This document shows positions 51,900 through 61,305 of a stretch of 64,000 nt of DNA, piece by piece. The stretch lies in assembly GCF_002159845.1 (NCBI RefSeq), contig NZ_NFJK01000007.1, positions 93,501 to 157,500 of the forward strand, in the 5' to 3' direction. The notes beneath the pieces were generated by a model. It did not search any database and was not told the DNA's origin. It saw only the letters and a list, made by a program, of their open reading frames with translations. How positions within the stretch are numbered: position 1 is the first letter of the stretch; each line of letters begins with the position of its first letter. The position numbers and the translations under genes were made by a program. Origin of the DNA: Anaeromassilibacillus sp. An250. GTDB lineage: Bacteria > Bacillota > Clostridia > Oscillospirales > Acutalibacteraceae.

Positions 51900-51946
51900 A
51901 CTATCCTAAGAAATCGGTAAAGTGAGACGCGAGAGGAGGCTGCGTT

Positions 51947-52438
51947 TTGAATTTGTATCTGAAACAGGATACGGAGGCAAATCCGGGCCTTTTTACGGTC
52001 TATGATACTTGCGGCCGAGTCTGCTATCGCCTTTCCGGGGATGCACAAACCCTTGGAGGAAAAATGTATCTGTACGACTCCAACGGTGTGGAGGCAGCGC
52101 GGGTCACCCATATGGGGCTGGCAGGCATTTCCCGCTATACCATCGTGGTGGCGGAGAAGGAACGCGCGCGGATCTTACAAAACCTGGCTTCTTTGAAGAC
52201 GCCGTTCCGCATCCGCGGGATTTCTTGGAGGCTGCGCGGAGATATGGCCCTGCGCTCATTTGACGTGGTCGATGCGGAGGGCCGGGTGGTCATGTCGCAC
52301 GGACGCTGTTGGGAGTCCAGCGGGGAATGTTTTGCACTGGAGATTGCGGAGGCGGAGAATGCCGTATTGTGCATCTGCATCGCCGCAGTGATCGACAGCA
52401 GTGCGCAGGCTGGCTCTGCTGTGGCCTTGCCGGTTTGA
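51947..52438 (+). CDS. LURP-one-related (YxjI-like) family protein
   Basis: A 163-residue Tubby-like beta-barrel protein of the LURP-one-related/YxjI family. Repeating short beta strands with FTVYDTCGRVCYRLSGD, LYDSNGVEAARVTH, and FDVVDAEGRVVMSHGR near 107-122. No signal peptide. The start is TTG 51947, behind AGGAGG. Family function is unknown in bacteria, with lipid or phosphoinositide binding suggested by the Tubby fold. It is monocistronic. Confidence 0.8.
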   Translation: MNLYLKQDTEANPGLFTVYDTCGRVCYRLSGDAQTLGGKMYLYDSNGVEAARVTHMGLAGISRYTIVVAEKERARILQNLASLKTPFRIRGISWRLRGDMALRSFDVVDAEGRVVMSHGRCWESSGECFALEIAEAENAVLCICIAAVIDSSAQAGSAVALPV

Positions 52439-52575
52439 GATCTTTGCGCCCATTGACAAAATGGGGCGCAAATGGCATACTATAACATATATTTATTTGT
52501 AGCATCTTGTAAAAAACGCCGCCGCGCTCCTTGCTTCAGCGCCTGCGGCGATTGTGTTGATTAGGGGGAACATGC
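52439..52575 (+). other. valS upstream region with two GC-rich hairpins, no T-box
   Basis: Hairpin 1 at 52443-52473 (TTTGCGCCCATT and near-complement, one bulge) overlaps TTGACA 52453-52458, a possible -35 whose best -10 is weak (CATACT, 52476-52481). Hairpin 2 at 52517-52550 (CGCCGC/GCGGCG with an inner GCGCT/AGCGC helix) lies just before the valS ribosome site. No T-box features such as AGGGTGGNACCGCG are present. Confidence 0.5.
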
Positions 52576-55203
52576 ATGAGCAGGGAATTGGCAAAGACCT
52601 ACGACCCGCAGGAAGTGGAGGATCGGATTTACGATTTCTGGCTGAACGGCGGTTATTTCCATGCAACGGTCGATCCGGAGAAAAAACCTTACACCATCGT
52701 CATCCCGCCGCCCAATATCACCGGCCAACTTCATATGGGACATGCGATGGATGAAACCCTTCAGGATATTCTGATTCGTTGGAGAAGAATGCAGGGGTAT
52801 TCTGCGCTTTGGCTCCCCGGCACGGACCACGCCTCCATCGCGACAGAGGCCAAGATCGTGGAGGCGATGCGCCAGGAGGGACTCACCAAAGAGGACCTGG
52901 GGCGCGAGAAGTTCCTGGAACGCGCCTGGGCGTGGAAAGAGAAATACGGCGGCAGGATTGTAGAACAGCTCAAAAAGCTGGGCTCCTCCTGCGATTGGGG
53001 GCGCGAACGCTTCACCATGGACGAGGGCTGCAACAAGGCGGTTCGTGAGGTGTTTGTGCGGTTATATAATAAGGGCCTGATTTACCGTGGCGAGCGGATC
53101 ATCAACTGGTGCCCGCATTGTAAGACCTCCATTTCCGACGCGGAGGTGGAATTCGCAGAGAAGGACGGCAATTTCTGGCACATCCGCTATCCGTTTAAGG
53201 ACGGCAGTGGGTATTTGGAGCTGGCCACCACCCGACCGGAGACGATGCTGGGCGACACCGCCGTGGCGGTGCATCCGGACGACCCGCGCTATAAGGACAT
53301 CGTTGGCAAGATGCTGATCCTCCCGTTGGTTGGCCGTGAGATCCCGGTGATTGCGGATACCTATGTCGAGCAGGACTTTGGGACCGGCGTGGTGAAGATC
53401 ACCCCCGCACACGACCCGAACGACTTTGAAGTCGGCCTGCGCCACAATCTGGAAATCATCAATGTGATGAACGATGACGGCAGCATTAATGAAAACGGCG
53501 GGAAGTTTGCAGGAATGCCCGGCCTTGAGGCGCGCAAACAGATCGTCAAGGAGCTGGAAGAACAGGGCTTCCTGGTGCGTATCGAGCCGATCAAGCACAA
53601 TGTCGGCAGTTGCTACCGCTGCCACACCGTGGTGGAGCCGCGCGTTTCGAAGCAGTGGTTTGTAAAGATGGAACCGCTGGCAAAGCCGGCAATCGAATGC
53701 GTCCGCGACGGACGTGTGCGCTTTATTCCGGAGCGCATGGAGAAGATCTATTTCAATTGGATGGAGAACATCAAGGATTGGTGCATTTCCCGCCAGCTCT
53801 GGTGGGGACACCGCATCCCGGCGTGGTACTGCGAGGATTGCGGCGAGACGATTGTCGCGATGGACGCGCCGCATACGTGCCCCAAGTGCGGCTCCGAAAA
53901 GCTGCACCAGGATGAGGACACCCTGGATACCTGGTTCTCTTCCGCGCTGTGGCCGTTCTCGACGCTGGGCTGGCCGGATCAGACAGAAGACCTCAAGTAT
54001 TTCTATCCGACGGATACACTCGTGACGGGCTATGACATCATCTTCTTCTGGGTTGCCCGCATGATCTTCTCCGGTATGGAGCATATGGGCGAGCCGCCCT
54101 TTAAGACGGTCTTTATCCATGGCCTGATCCGTGACGCCCAGGGGCGTAAGATGAGCAAATCGCTCGGAAACGGCATCGATCCGCTGGAAGTGATCGCACA
54201 GTATGGTGCGGATGCGCTGCGCTTTACGTTGGTGACGGGAAACAGCCCCGGGAACGACCTGCGTTTCTCGCAGGAGAAGGTGGAAGCCAGCCGGAATTTT
54301 GCGAATAAGATCTGGAACGCATCGCGTTTCATTCTGATGAATATCGATGGCCACGATGTCCCTAACCAGCTGCCTGAAAAGCTGGCATTGGAAGACAAGT
54401 GGATTGTCAACCAGTTTAATCAGGTTGTCAAAGAAGTCACGGATAACCTTGAGCATTTTGAAATCGGCATTGCCGTACAGAAGCTGTACGATTTCCTCTG
54501 GGACGAGCTGTGCGACTGGTATATTGAAATTGCAAAGATTCGTTTGCAGTCCAGCGACGAGGAGGCTGCCCAAACTGCACGTCAGGTGCTGGTTTGGGTG
54601 ATGACGGGAACGCTTCAGCTGTTGCATCCGTTTATGCCGTATATCACGGAGGAGATCTGGCAGTCGCTGCCGCATGAGGGCGAGTCCATTATGGTCTCCA
54701 AGTGGCCGGTCTATGAAGAGGCGCATTGCTTCCAGCAGGCCGCTTCCGATATGCAGAGCATTATGGATGTCATCCGCGCAGTGCGCAACCGCCGTTCGGA
54801 GATGAACGTGCCCCCGTCGAGAAAGACGCATCTGTACATTGCGACTGCGGCGGAAAAGGTGTTCCAAGAGGGCGCCCCGATCATCGAGCGTTTGGCCTTT
54901 GCCAACGGGGTGGAAATTGGGCCCGCATTCGAGATCGAAGGCGCGGTGAACATTGTCACCAGCGGCGCGAAGGCATATATCCCGATGGACGAACTGGTGG
55001 ATAAGAAAGCAGAGCTTGCCCGCTTGACGAAGGAATTGGAGTCGGCACAGAAGCAGTATGCGACGACACAGCAAAAGCTGAGCAACGAGAAGTTCCTTTC
55101 GAAGGCCCCGGAGAACGTCGTGGAGGGCGTTCGCCAGAATGCAGCGAAATTAAAAGAGCACATCGCGTTGATTCAGTCCAGCATTGATGCGCTGTCGAAA
55201 TAA
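52576..55203 (+). CDS. valS: Valyl-tRNA synthetase
   Basis: Charges tRNA-Val. A class I synthetase of 875 residues, complete. HIGH-type motif [14 protein letters not shown] near 41-54, editing domain in the 150-340 region, KMSKS-type [14 protein letters not shown] near 526, anticodon domain to about 770, and the C-terminal coiled coil ([14 protein letters not shown] ... [17 protein letters not shown]) that is typical of ValRS. Start ATG 52576 follows AGGGGG. It is an isolated transcription unit with a weak promoter and terminator. Confidence 0.98.
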   Translation: MSRELAKTYDPQEVEDRIYDFWLNGGYFHATVDPEKKPYTIVIPPPNITGQLHMGHAMDETLQDILIRWRRMQGYSALWLPGTDHASIATEAKIVEAMRQEGLTKEDLGREKFLERAWAWKEKYGGRIVEQLKKLGSSCDWGRERFTMDEGCNKAVREVFVRLYNKGLIYRGERIINWCPHCKTSISDAEVEFAEKDGNFWHIRYPFKDGSGYLELATTRPETMLGDTAVAVHPDDPRYKDIVGKMLILPLVGREIPVIADTYVEQDFGTGVVKITPAHDPNDFEVGLRHNLEIINVMNDDGSINENGGKFAGMPGLEARKQIVKELEEQGFLVRIEPIKHNVGSCYRCHTVVEPRVSKQWFVKMEPLAKPAIECVRDGRVRFIPERMEKIYFNWMENIKDWCISRQLWWGHRIPAWYCEDCGETIVAMDAPHTCPKCGSEKLHQDEDTLDTWFSSALWPFSTLGWPDQTEDLKYFYPTDTLVTGYDIIFFWVARMIFSGMEHMGEPPFKTVFIHGLIRDAQGRKMSKSLGNGIDPLEVIAQYGADALRFTLVTGNSPGNDLRFSQEKVEASRNFANKIWNASRFILMNIDGHDVPNQLPEKLALEDKWIVNQFNQVVKEVTDNLEHFEIGIAVQKLYDFLWDELCDWYIEIAKIRLQSSDEEAAQTARQVLVWVMTGTLQLLHPFMPYITEEIWQSLPHEGESIMVSKWPVYEEAHCFQQAASDMQSIMDVIRAVRNRRSEMNVPPSRKTHLYIATAAEKVFQEGAPIIERLAFANGVEIGPAFEIEGAVNIVTSGAKAYIPMDELVDKKAELARLTKELESAQKQYATTQQKLSNEKFLSKAPENVVEGVRQNAAKLKEHIALIQSSIDALSK

Positions 55204-55220
55204 GATTTTTGCAGGAAACG

Positions 55221-55259
55221 AGAGAGGCATGCTTTCCAAAGCGGAAGTGTGCCTCTTTC
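55221..55259 (+). terminator. Intrinsic terminator of valS
   Basis: Stem GAGAGGCA/TGCCTCTT with an inner CTTCC-type helix (one bulge), followed by TCTTTCT. Confidence 0.7.
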
Positions 55260-55413
55260 TGCAATACCGCATGGCAAGCGGGGGAGTAGGATGCTGCCAG
55301 GAACCGATGGCTTTTGACCGAGCCCGTTTGAGACCACTCGTTGTGGATGGAAAGGAATCGAAGGATATTTGGGTGTTTTCCTGGATTTTTTTGGAAGGAA
55401 AGTGGGGGATACA

Positions 55414-56727
55414 ATGACCTATGAACAAACCTTGGAGAGGATTCACGCGTTTCCACGTTTTGGCGGTTCGCCCGGGGTGGAGCGCGTCCGGAAGCTCTTG
55501 GCACAGCTGGGGAATCCCCAGGATCGTTTGAAATATATTCATGTGGCAGGTACAAACGGGAAGGGCTCCACCTGCGCGATGATTGCATCCGTATTGCAAA
55601 AAGCAGGATACCGGACGGGCCTTTTCACGTCCCCATTTCTCAGCGATTTTTGTGAGCGCATCCGAGTGGATGCTGAAAAAATCCCAAGGGAATCGCTTGT
55701 CGAGATTACAGAGGAGGTGCTTCCGGTTGCACAGGGCTTGATTGAAAACGGGGAAGCCCTCACGGAGTTTGACTTTACCACCGCACTTGGCTTCCTGTGG
55801 TTTGCACGCCAGCAATGCGATTTTGTCGTTTTGGAAGTGGGGCTGGGGGGGCGAAATGACGCGACAAATGTGATCGGAACGCCGCTGGTGTCCGTTATCA
55901 CGTCCATCTCCCTGGACCACACCAGCGTACTGGGTGATACAGTGGAGCAGATCGCTGCGGAAAAAGCGGGGATTATCAAGCCGTATGGGGTGACGGTGGC
56001 TTATGGCGATCAATTGCCCGGCGCAATGGAGGTGATCCGGCGCGCAGCGATGAAGCAACATAACCGGCTTGTGGAGGCCGCGCCTTCCGTACTCTCGGTG
56101 GTTTCCAGCGGGCTGCATGGGACGGAACTGCGCTATGAGGGGCTCTCCTTGCACTTGCCCCTTTTGGGAGAATACCAGGTGAAAAATGCCGCCACCGCTT
56201 TGGCTGCCCTTTCGGTTGTACAGGAACACGGCTATTCGATCCCCGACCAAGCGCTCATGGAGGGTTTCGCTGCGGTCCGTTTCCCCGCCCGTATGGAACT
56301 GCTGAGCGAAAATCCTTTAGTTTTCCTGGACGGCGCCCACAATCCAGACGGAACGCATGCGCTTGCAGAGACACTTCGGAACCATTTGGCGGGGCGCTCC
56401 TTGGTGGGGCTGATCGGCATGTTGGCGGATAAGGATGTCCACACGGCGGCTGAAAATTTGGACGGGCTCTTCGAGCAGGTGGTGACGGTTACGCCCGACA
56501 ACCCGCGCGCCATGCCCGCCGAAGAGCTGACGGCCATCTGGCGCGTACATGGGACGCCGGCATACCCTGTGGAGGGCGTATCCGCGGCTTTTGACAAGGC
56601 GCTTACCCTCTTAAAGGAAAACGGTGCGCTGGTGATTTGCGGTTCGCTGTTCCTCGCGGGAGAGATTCGCCCGATTGCCCGAAAGCGGTTGCGGGAAAAA
56701 GTCGGCTTGCCCGCAGATTTCGAGTAA
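55414..56727 (+). CDS. folC: Folylpolyglutamate synthase / dihydrofolate synthase
   Basis: Adds glutamate to folates. A Mur-ligase-fold enzyme of 437 residues: P-loop VAGTNGKGSTCAMIASVL near 48-65, YRTGLFTSPFLSDFCERI near 70, GLGGRNDATNVI near 146 and FLDGAHNPDG near 307. I chose ATG 55414 (MTYEQTLERIH), preceded by GTGGGGG. An upstream frame start is not supported. Follows valS, the common Firmicute order. Confidence 0.95.
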   Translation: MTYEQTLERIHAFPRFGGSPGVERVRKLLAQLGNPQDRLKYIHVAGTNGKGSTCAMIASVLQKAGYRTGLFTSPFLSDFCERIRVDAEKIPRESLVEITEEVLPVAQGLIENGEALTEFDFTTALGFLWFARQQCDFVVLEVGLGGRNDATNVIGTPLVSVITSISLDHTSVLGDTVEQIAAEKAGIIKPYGVTVAYGDQLPGAMEVIRRAAMKQHNRLVEAAPSVLSVVSSGLHGTELRYEGLSLHLPLLGEYQVKNAATALAALSVVQEHGYSIPDQALMEGFAAVRFPARMELLSENPLVFLDGAHNPDGTHALAETLRNHLAGRSLVGLIGMLADKDVHTAAENLDGLFEQVVTVTPDNPRAMPAEELTAIWRVHGTPAYPVEGVSAAFDKALTLLKENGALVICGSLFLAGEIRPIARKRLREKVGLPADFE

Positions 56728-56736
56728 AATTTTAGC

Positions 56737-56772
56737 AAAGACCCTTTATCTTTATAGATAAAGGGTCTTTTT
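56737..56772 (+). terminator. Intrinsic terminator of folC
   Basis: A perfect 15-bp stem (AAAGACCCTTTATCT and complement) with a 4-base loop and T5. Confidence 0.9.
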
Positions 56773-56831
56773 GTATACCTACGAAGAAGAAGCATAGAAC
56801 GCCTTTCTGAAAAAATTTTTCCTTCGTATAA

Positions 56832-56861
56832 AAAGGCAAAAAGTGGGAATCCTTTTTGAAT
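56832..56861 (+). promoter_or_regulatory. Possible sigma-H promoter of the spoIIA operon
   Basis: AAAGGCAAA (56832-56840) and TTTGAAT (56855-56861), spaced 14 bases, resemble the sigma-H pattern (RNAGGAWWW, then GAAT). The spoIIA operon is a known sigma-H target in other spore formers. Confidence 0.4.
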
Positions 56862-56901
56862 GGTCCAAGATATCAAGAATGGATACATAGGAGGCAATCG
56901 A

Positions 56902-57237
56902 ATGGGTGTCAGGCTGATTTTAAAAGACGGCTGCCTTACGGCTTTGCTCAGCGGAGAGATCGACCACCATGTGGCAAGGGAATTGCGGGAGGAGATCGAT
57001 GGAACGGCAATGCGGACAAGGCCAAGCGTGTTAAAACTGGATTTTTCCGGTGTGCAATTTATGGACAGCTCCGGGATCGGATTGATTATGGGACGGTATA
57101 AATTGATGCAGACGTGGGGCGGAAGTGTGACCATTGCCAATCTCCCGCCCAAATTGGAGAAGATCGTGTCCCTCTCCGGCCTGCGGGATCTCTGTAGCGT
57201 TGTAAAGGAGGTGAAGGAAGTTGAAGGCGAAGAATGA
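56902..57237 (+). CDS. spoIIAA: Anti-sigma F factor antagonist SpoIIAA
   Basis: An STAS-domain protein of 111 residues. In the forespore, unphosphorylated SpoIIAA pulls SpoIIAB off sigma-F. The phosphorylation site is Ser57 in MDSSGIGLIMGRY. Start ATG 56902 follows AGGAGG at 7 bases. First gene of the spoIIAA-spoIIAB-sigF operon. Its end overlaps the spoIIAB start by 17 bases. Confidence 0.95.
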   Translation: MGVRLILKDGCLTALLSGEIDHHVARELREEIDGTAMRTRPSVLKLDFSGVQFMDSSGIGLIMGRYKLMQTWGGSVTIANLPPKLEKIVSLSGLRDLCSVVKEVKEVEGEE

Positions 57238-57664
57238 GATGCGCATTTCATTTCCAAGCAATTCCAACAATGAAGCATTTGGAAGGGCGGTTGTCGCCGC
57301 ATTTGCCGCACAATTGGACCCCACGATCGACGAGTTGAGCGACATCAAAACCGCTGTTTCGGAAGCGGTCACAAATTGCATTGTACATGCCTACCGGGAT
57401 ACGATCGGGATGATCTACATAACGGCAAAATACGATGACCATGGAACCTTGCAGATCAAAATCCGCGACAAGGGGTGTGGCATTGCAGATGTGGAACAGG
57501 CTATGCAGCCGCTCTTTACTACGGCCGGGGAAGAACGCGCAGGTTTGGGCTTTGCTGTGATGGAGAGCTTTATGGACAAGCTTCGCGTCACTTCGAAACT
57601 GGGGTCTGGAACCACCGTCACCATGCAGAAGAACCTTGCGCGGCGTGTGATGAAGAATGGATAG
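57221..57664 (+). CDS. spoIIAB: Anti-sigma F factor SpoIIAB
   Basis: A 147-residue GHKL kinase that binds sigma-F and phosphorylates SpoIIAA. ATP-binding motifs: EAVTNCIVHAY near 48, RDKGCGIAD near 83, ERAGLGFAVMESFMDK near 105 and GSGTTVTM near 127. Start is TTG 57221 behind AAAGGAGGTG. Overlaps spoIIAA (17 bases) and sigF (8 bases), consistent with tight stoichiometric coupling. Confidence 0.95.
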   Translation: MKAKNEMRISFPSNSNNEAFGRAVVAAFAAQLDPTIDELSDIKTAVSEAVTNCIVHAYRDTIGMIYITAKYDDHGTLQIKIRDKGCGIADVEQAMQPLFTTAGEERAGLGFAVMESFMDKLRVTSKLGSGTTVTMQKNLARRVMKNG

Positions 57665-58307
57665 GGATCAATCGATACAGGAAAACATTGGCTTAGTACA
57701 TGCCTGCGCCAAACGGTTTAAGGGGCGCGGGATGGAGTATGACGACCTTTTCCAGGCGGGATGTTTAGGTCTGGTCAAAGCGGTGGACCATTTTGACGAG
57801 AGCCGCGGCCTCAAATTTTCCACGTATGCAGTGCCGGTTATCCTGGGCGAGATGCGCCGTCTTTTCCGGGACGGCGGCGCTGTAAAAGTGGGCCGCTCTC
57901 TGAAAGAGCTTTCCATTCGCGCCTCCCGAAAGGCGGCGGAATTTGCAGAAAAGGAGGGGCGTTCTCCGACCGTCGGAGAGCTTGCAGAGCTTTTAGGGGT
58001 GGAACCGGCGGAAGCGGCGCAAGCGCTCGGTGCAGCGCAGATGCCCCTCTCCTTGACCGCTTCCGAAGAGGATGGGGGCGGACAGATGGATATCAGCGTC
58101 GAGGGGGAGGATGAGAAGATCGCGGAGCTGCTCTCTTTGAAACAGGTGGTAAAGGAATTGCCTCCGCGCGACCAAAACATCATCTATTTCCGGTATTATA
58201 AGCATCGGACGCAGACCGAAACCGCGCAGGCGCTGGGAATGACGCAGGTGCAGGTCTCCCGAAGGGAAAAGGTGATTTTGCAGGAACTTCGAAGAAAATT
58301 GGTTTAG
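57657..58307 (+). CDS. sigF: RNA polymerase sigma-F factor
   Basis: The first forespore-specific sigma factor. 216 residues, shorter than the about 255 of Bacillus. Region 2 (YDDLFQAGCLGLVKAVDHFDESRGLKFSTYAVPVILGEMRRLFRD near 28-72), region 3 (KELSIRASRKAAEF near 82), and region 4 helix-turn-helix (RTQTETAQALGMTQVQVSRREK near 183-204). Start ATG 57657 overlaps spoIIAB. A shared terminator separates it from the convergent van-like cluster. Confidence 0.95.
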   Translation: MDRDQSIQENIGLVHACAKRFKGRGMEYDDLFQAGCLGLVKAVDHFDESRGLKFSTYAVPVILGEMRRLFRDGGAVKVGRSLKELSIRASRKAAEFAEKEGRSPTVGELAELLGVEPAEAAQALGAAQMPLSLTASEEDGGGQMDISVEGEDEKIAELLSLKQVVKELPPRDQNIIYFRYYKHRTQTETAQALGMTQVQVSRREKVILQELRRKLV

Positions 58308-58358
58308 GGAACAGCATTTTCGTTTGAAACAGAAGCGGAGTGTGTTGGGCTTCCAAAG

Positions 58359-58404
58359 AAAAAGCAGTGCCATGCCCAAGGAGAGGGCAGCGCACTGCTT
58401 TTCT
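58359..58404. terminator. Bidirectional terminator between sigF and the van-like cluster
   Basis: An 11-bp stem (AAAAGCAGTGC/GCACTGCTTTT) with a long loop that itself folds (GCCC/GGGC), A-rich left and T-rich right. Confidence 0.85.
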
Positions 58405-58419
58405 GTTTTGGGACAGAGG

Positions 58420-59544
58420 TCAAGCACGGATCTCGATGCGCTCCAGGCGGCTTCCCAGCCGGCTGAGGATTTCATTGGAAATCGTGCCGGACTGCTCGGC
58501 CAAGTCGCTGGCAGAAATCTGCTGCATTCCGGAGCGGCCGATCAGGACGGCTTCATCCCCCGGCGCCACATTTGGAACGCCGGTGACGTCGATGAAAAGT
58601 TGATCCATACAGATGCGCCCAACGATGGGGACCTTTTGCCCATGGAGAAGCGCATACCTGGTCTGGGAGCCATTGCGTGGAATCCCATCCGCGTAACCGA
58701 TGGAAACAACGGCAATGGTCCGCTCGGAAGCAGCCGTAAATGCCCGGCCGTATCCGGCGGCTTCACCGGGAGACAATGTTTTGACGCATTCTACCCTGGC
58801 TTTTAAGGAGAGAACCGGCCGCAGGTCGGCGGCTGCGCGCACACGGTCGTTCGGACGGCTTAGGACTCCATAGAGTGCAATGCCGGTCCGCGCATAATCG
58901 AAGGAAGGTTCATAATCGTTCAAAATTCCGTAGCTGCTCTGGATATGTGTTTTAAACCCGTATATGCCGCTTTTATGGAGCACATCCACCACGGACCGAA
59001 ACCGCTTGATTTGCAGCTGGGTAAAGGCGCGCTCCTCCGCTGTTGTCCCGTCGGACACGCACAGATGGGAGTAGACGCCGGTGATTTTCAAATGGGGAAA
59101 GCTCCAAATGGCGCGGATTTTTTCGATTGCATCGCTGCGTTCCCCCAAACGCCGCATACCGGTGTCGATGCCCACATGTACCGGAAGTGCCTTTCCATAG
59201 TCGTTTAAAACCTGGGCATAGGGATAGTCGATGACCGTTTGGACGAGGTTGTAATGGGCCAGTTCATCGAATTGGGAGGGATGGGTATAGCCCAATATGA
59301 GGATCTGCCCCGTAATGCCCGCCAGCCGGAGTTCGATCCCTTCCTGGACGGTGGCAACGCAAAAATCGGAGATCCCCATATCCTGTAACGCTTTGCCGAC
59401 GAGGGCCGCGCCATGGCCATAGGCGTTCGCCTTGATCGCTGGCATCATGGCGGTATGCTTTGGAAGAATCCGCTGAAGTTCTCGGACATTATGGGCCAAG
59501 TTTTCCCGGCTCAGCTCGATCCAGGCCCTACCTTTTTGGCACAT
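58420..59544 (-). CDS. vanTr: VanT-type serine/alanine racemase, cytosolic half (VanTr-like)
   Basis: A 374-residue PLP racemase. Lys38 (PAIKANAYGHG) binds PLP and Tyr265 (AAGYG) is the second catalytic base, with PLP contact in SIGYADG near 281-287. Sequence blocks FCVATVQEGIELR, LILGYTHPSQFDEL, YGRAFTAASERT and NEILSRLGSRLERI match VanT from vanC/vanG clusters more than ordinary Alr. At the position where alanine racemases have Tyr354 (TINYE) it has Asn357 (GTISNE), like Asn696 of VanT, which marks serine racemases. It starts 34 bases inside the end of the membrane half in another frame, with its own AAAGGAGGA site, so it is a separate protein. It makes D-Ser for the ligase. Confidence 0.85.
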   Translation of the reverse strand: MCQKGRAWIELSRENLAHNVRELQRILPKHTAMMPAIKANAYGHGAALVGKALQDMGISDFCVATVQEGIELRLAGITGQILILGYTHPSQFDELAHYNLVQTVIDYPYAQVLNDYGKALPVHVGIDTGMRRLGERSDAIEKIRAIWSFPHLKITGVYSHLCVSDGTTAEERAFTQLQIKRFRSVVDVLHKSGIYGFKTHIQSSYGILNDYEPSFDYARTGIALYGVLSRPNDRVRAAADLRPVLSLKARVECVKTLSPGEAAGYGRAFTAASERTIAVVSIGYADGIPRNGSQTRYALLHGQKVPIVGRICMDQLFIDVTGVPNVAPGDEAVLIGRSGMQQISASDLAEQSGTISNEILSRLGSRLERIEIRA

Positions 59545-60545
59545 ACCGCGTTCCTCCTTTCCTTCAAAAATAAGACGGCTGCCACCAGCCCAAGCGATAC
59601 AACGCAGACAGCCGAATAGTGTATCATTGAGTTTTCAACAAACAGCTTAGTTGTGCCGGTGATTTTGGCGGCTCCGCGCACAAGAACGATCACAGCCGGA
59701 TGAATCAGATAGAACAGGGTGGAACCACCGCGCACCCAACGGGGCGCTTGTCCGAGTACCCGCAGCAACATTTGGAACAGAAAATACAGGACTGGCAACA
59801 GAAAAAGATACATGCTGTTGTGCCGTTGCAGGTGCAGAAGATCGGTCAAATACCCTTCGATCAGCAAGAAAACGACAGAGATCGGAAGCCCCCACCGGCA
59901 AGCGGTTTTGGAACAGCGGTTTCTGGGATTGGCAATGGCCATGCCGAGCAATAGATAGATGGGTGCGAAAAAAATACCGTTGCGCGTATAATTGCTGATG
60001 GAGAAGATGCCGTCATAACACGCTTTAAGTGCGGGAATCTGCTGGATTAGCCCATAATAGCTGTCACCGGCAAGGCCAATCAGATAAGCAATCCCTGCGT
60101 AGATCCACGCAGCCCGCATGGACCGCTTGGCGAGGATCGCCACAAGGAGGCACCCGAGGATTGCCGCCGGAAAGTACCACAGATGGTAAAACGTCCCATC
60201 AAATAGAAGGGCTTTAAAAAATTCCAGTACGTTTTTGGGTAGGTTTCCTGCATACCAATTGATCGGGAAATAGAAGAGGGTAGCAGCCAGATAGAGCAGC
60301 GTGTTTTGTCTTAAGAATCGGACGAGGCGGCGCTTGTCCCGAAATCCGCTCTTCGCATACGGCGCCAATACAAAAAAGCCGGTTGTCATCAGAAAAAAGG
60401 GAACCGCTATGCGGCCGAGACAGTAGGTGAACAGGACGTCCCCCACGCGGTTCCAAGTCGAAAAGGGGGCGATGTGGATTGCCGCAACCATCAGGGCGGC
60501 GGGAATCCGGAACAGGTCCACACCTGCGTAATTTTTAGTCTTCAT
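59511..60545 (-). CDS. vanTm: VanT-type membrane half (VanTm-like; acyltransferase 3 fold)
   Basis: A 344-residue, about ten-helix membrane protein of the acyltransferase-3 superfamily. It matches the N-terminal membrane domain of VanT: GVDLFRIPAALMVAAIHIAPF near 8-28, YHLWYFPAAILGCLLV near 120-135, AYLIGLAGDSYYGLIQQIP near 153-171, NGIFFAPIYLLLGMAIANP near 189-207. In VanT this part is thought to bring L-Ser across the membrane to the racemase domain. Here the racemase is a separate gene overlapping its 3' end by 34 bases, as in the vanL cluster. Start ATG 60545 overlaps the vanXY stop by 11 bases. Confidence 0.85.
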   Translation of the reverse strand: MKTKNYAGVDLFRIPAALMVAAIHIAPFSTWNRVGDVLFTYCLGRIAVPFFLMTTGFFVLAPYAKSGFRDKRRLVRFLRQNTLLYLAATLFYFPINWYAGNLPKNVLEFFKALLFDGTFYHLWYFPAAILGCLLVAILAKRSMRAAWIYAGIAYLIGLAGDSYYGLIQQIPALKACYDGIFSISNYTRNGIFFAPIYLLLGMAIANPRNRCSKTACRWGLPISVVFLLIEGYLTDLLHLQRHNSMYLFLLPVLYFLFQMLLRVLGQAPRWVRGGSTLFYLIHPAVIVLVRGAAKITGTTKLFVENSMIHYSAVCVVSLGLVAAVLFLKERRNAVCAKKVGPGSS

Positions 60546-61305
60546 GGGGACTTCTCCAAAGGGTCAGAACGATGCCGCCCGCGTTGGTGCCGGAGAGGGA
60601 ATAGGACATCGAATCCGGGATTTCCACCGTTGTTTCTATCGGCTTTTCCATGGGAACATAGAACAGTTCAAAATGAATCCCGTTAAAGCGATAGGAAAAC
60701 GGATGACCGGGAGCGGTAGCGTTTTTCAAAAAGGAAAGATACTCTTCCAGAACCCAATGCTTCTGTGCGATCACGATTGAATGGGGAACACCGACGAAGC
60801 GGAAGTGCCATGGCTCCGCCGCGATGCCTGTCAAGGATTCCTTGCCGCTGAGATACCGTTCTATGAATCCAAACTGCGGAGCCAGTTGCCGGAACTTTTG
60901 GAAGATGCCTGTGTGCGGAAAGTCCGGACAGATAAAATCAATCCGGGCACTTTGTGCCGCCAGATCAATGGCGAGCCCGGTCTGATGTTCACTGTGTCCG
61001 GGGAGGGCGACATACTTCTGGGTGAATGCCAGCCCCTCCTTTGCCTGCGTATCCCTCCAGATTTCCTCCTGTTCTTCCTGGGTGCGGAAACCGCTGACAG
61101 CGGTCACCTGTTTCCAACCGTCGAGGATGGCGATTAGACGTTGCAGAGACTGTGCGGCATGGGACTGCAAAAAAATGTCCGGTTGATCGGGAAGCGCTGG
61201 GGTCATCTCCGGGAGCACTGGAAATGGGGGCAGGGGATGTCCGGGAGCAACCAGAAGAAGGTCGCCGTGAGAAATATTCTCCTGCCTGAGAAGAACCGGT
61301 TTCAT
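60535..61305 (-). CDS. vanXY: VanXY-like D,D-dipeptidase/D,D-carboxypeptidase
   Basis: A 256-residue M15 metallopeptidase of the VanXY/VanY group, cytosolic (no signal peptide). Catalytic residues in order: Arg74 in SGFRTQ, zinc ligands His107 and Asp114 in SEHQTGLAIDL, Glu164 and His167 in EPWHFRFVG. The C-terminal domain with FELFYVPM continues to the end, as in full VanXY. It would remove D-Ala-D-Ala dipeptides and the terminal D-Ala of pentapeptide so that only D-Ala-D-Ser ends remain. ATG overlaps the ligase stop by 4 bases. Confidence 0.9.
   Translation of the reverse strand: MKPVLLRQENISHGDLLLVAPGHPLPPFPVLPEMTPALPDQPDIFLQSHAAQSLQRLIAILDGWKQVTAVSGFRTQEEQEEIWRDTQAKEGLAFTQKYVALPGHSEHQTGLAIDLAAQSARIDFICPDFPHTGIFQKFRQLAPQFGFIERYLSGKESLTGIAAEPWHFRFVGVPHSIVIAQKHWVLEEYLSFLKNATAPGHPFSYRFNGIHFELFYVPMEKPIETTVEIPDSMSYSLSGTNAGGIVLTLWRSPHED

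Noticed and set aside
53062..55074. Minus-strand open frame of 670 codons opposite valS
   Set aside because: It is antisense to a highly conserved synthetase, has no domain pattern and no ribosome site, and its Arg/His/Leu-rich composition is the usual shadow of a high-G+C gene.
59511..59544. Assembly frameshift in a fused vanT
   Set aside because: The racemase has its own strong ribosome site and a natural start, and split VanT is known in vanL. Raw reads would be needed to be sure.
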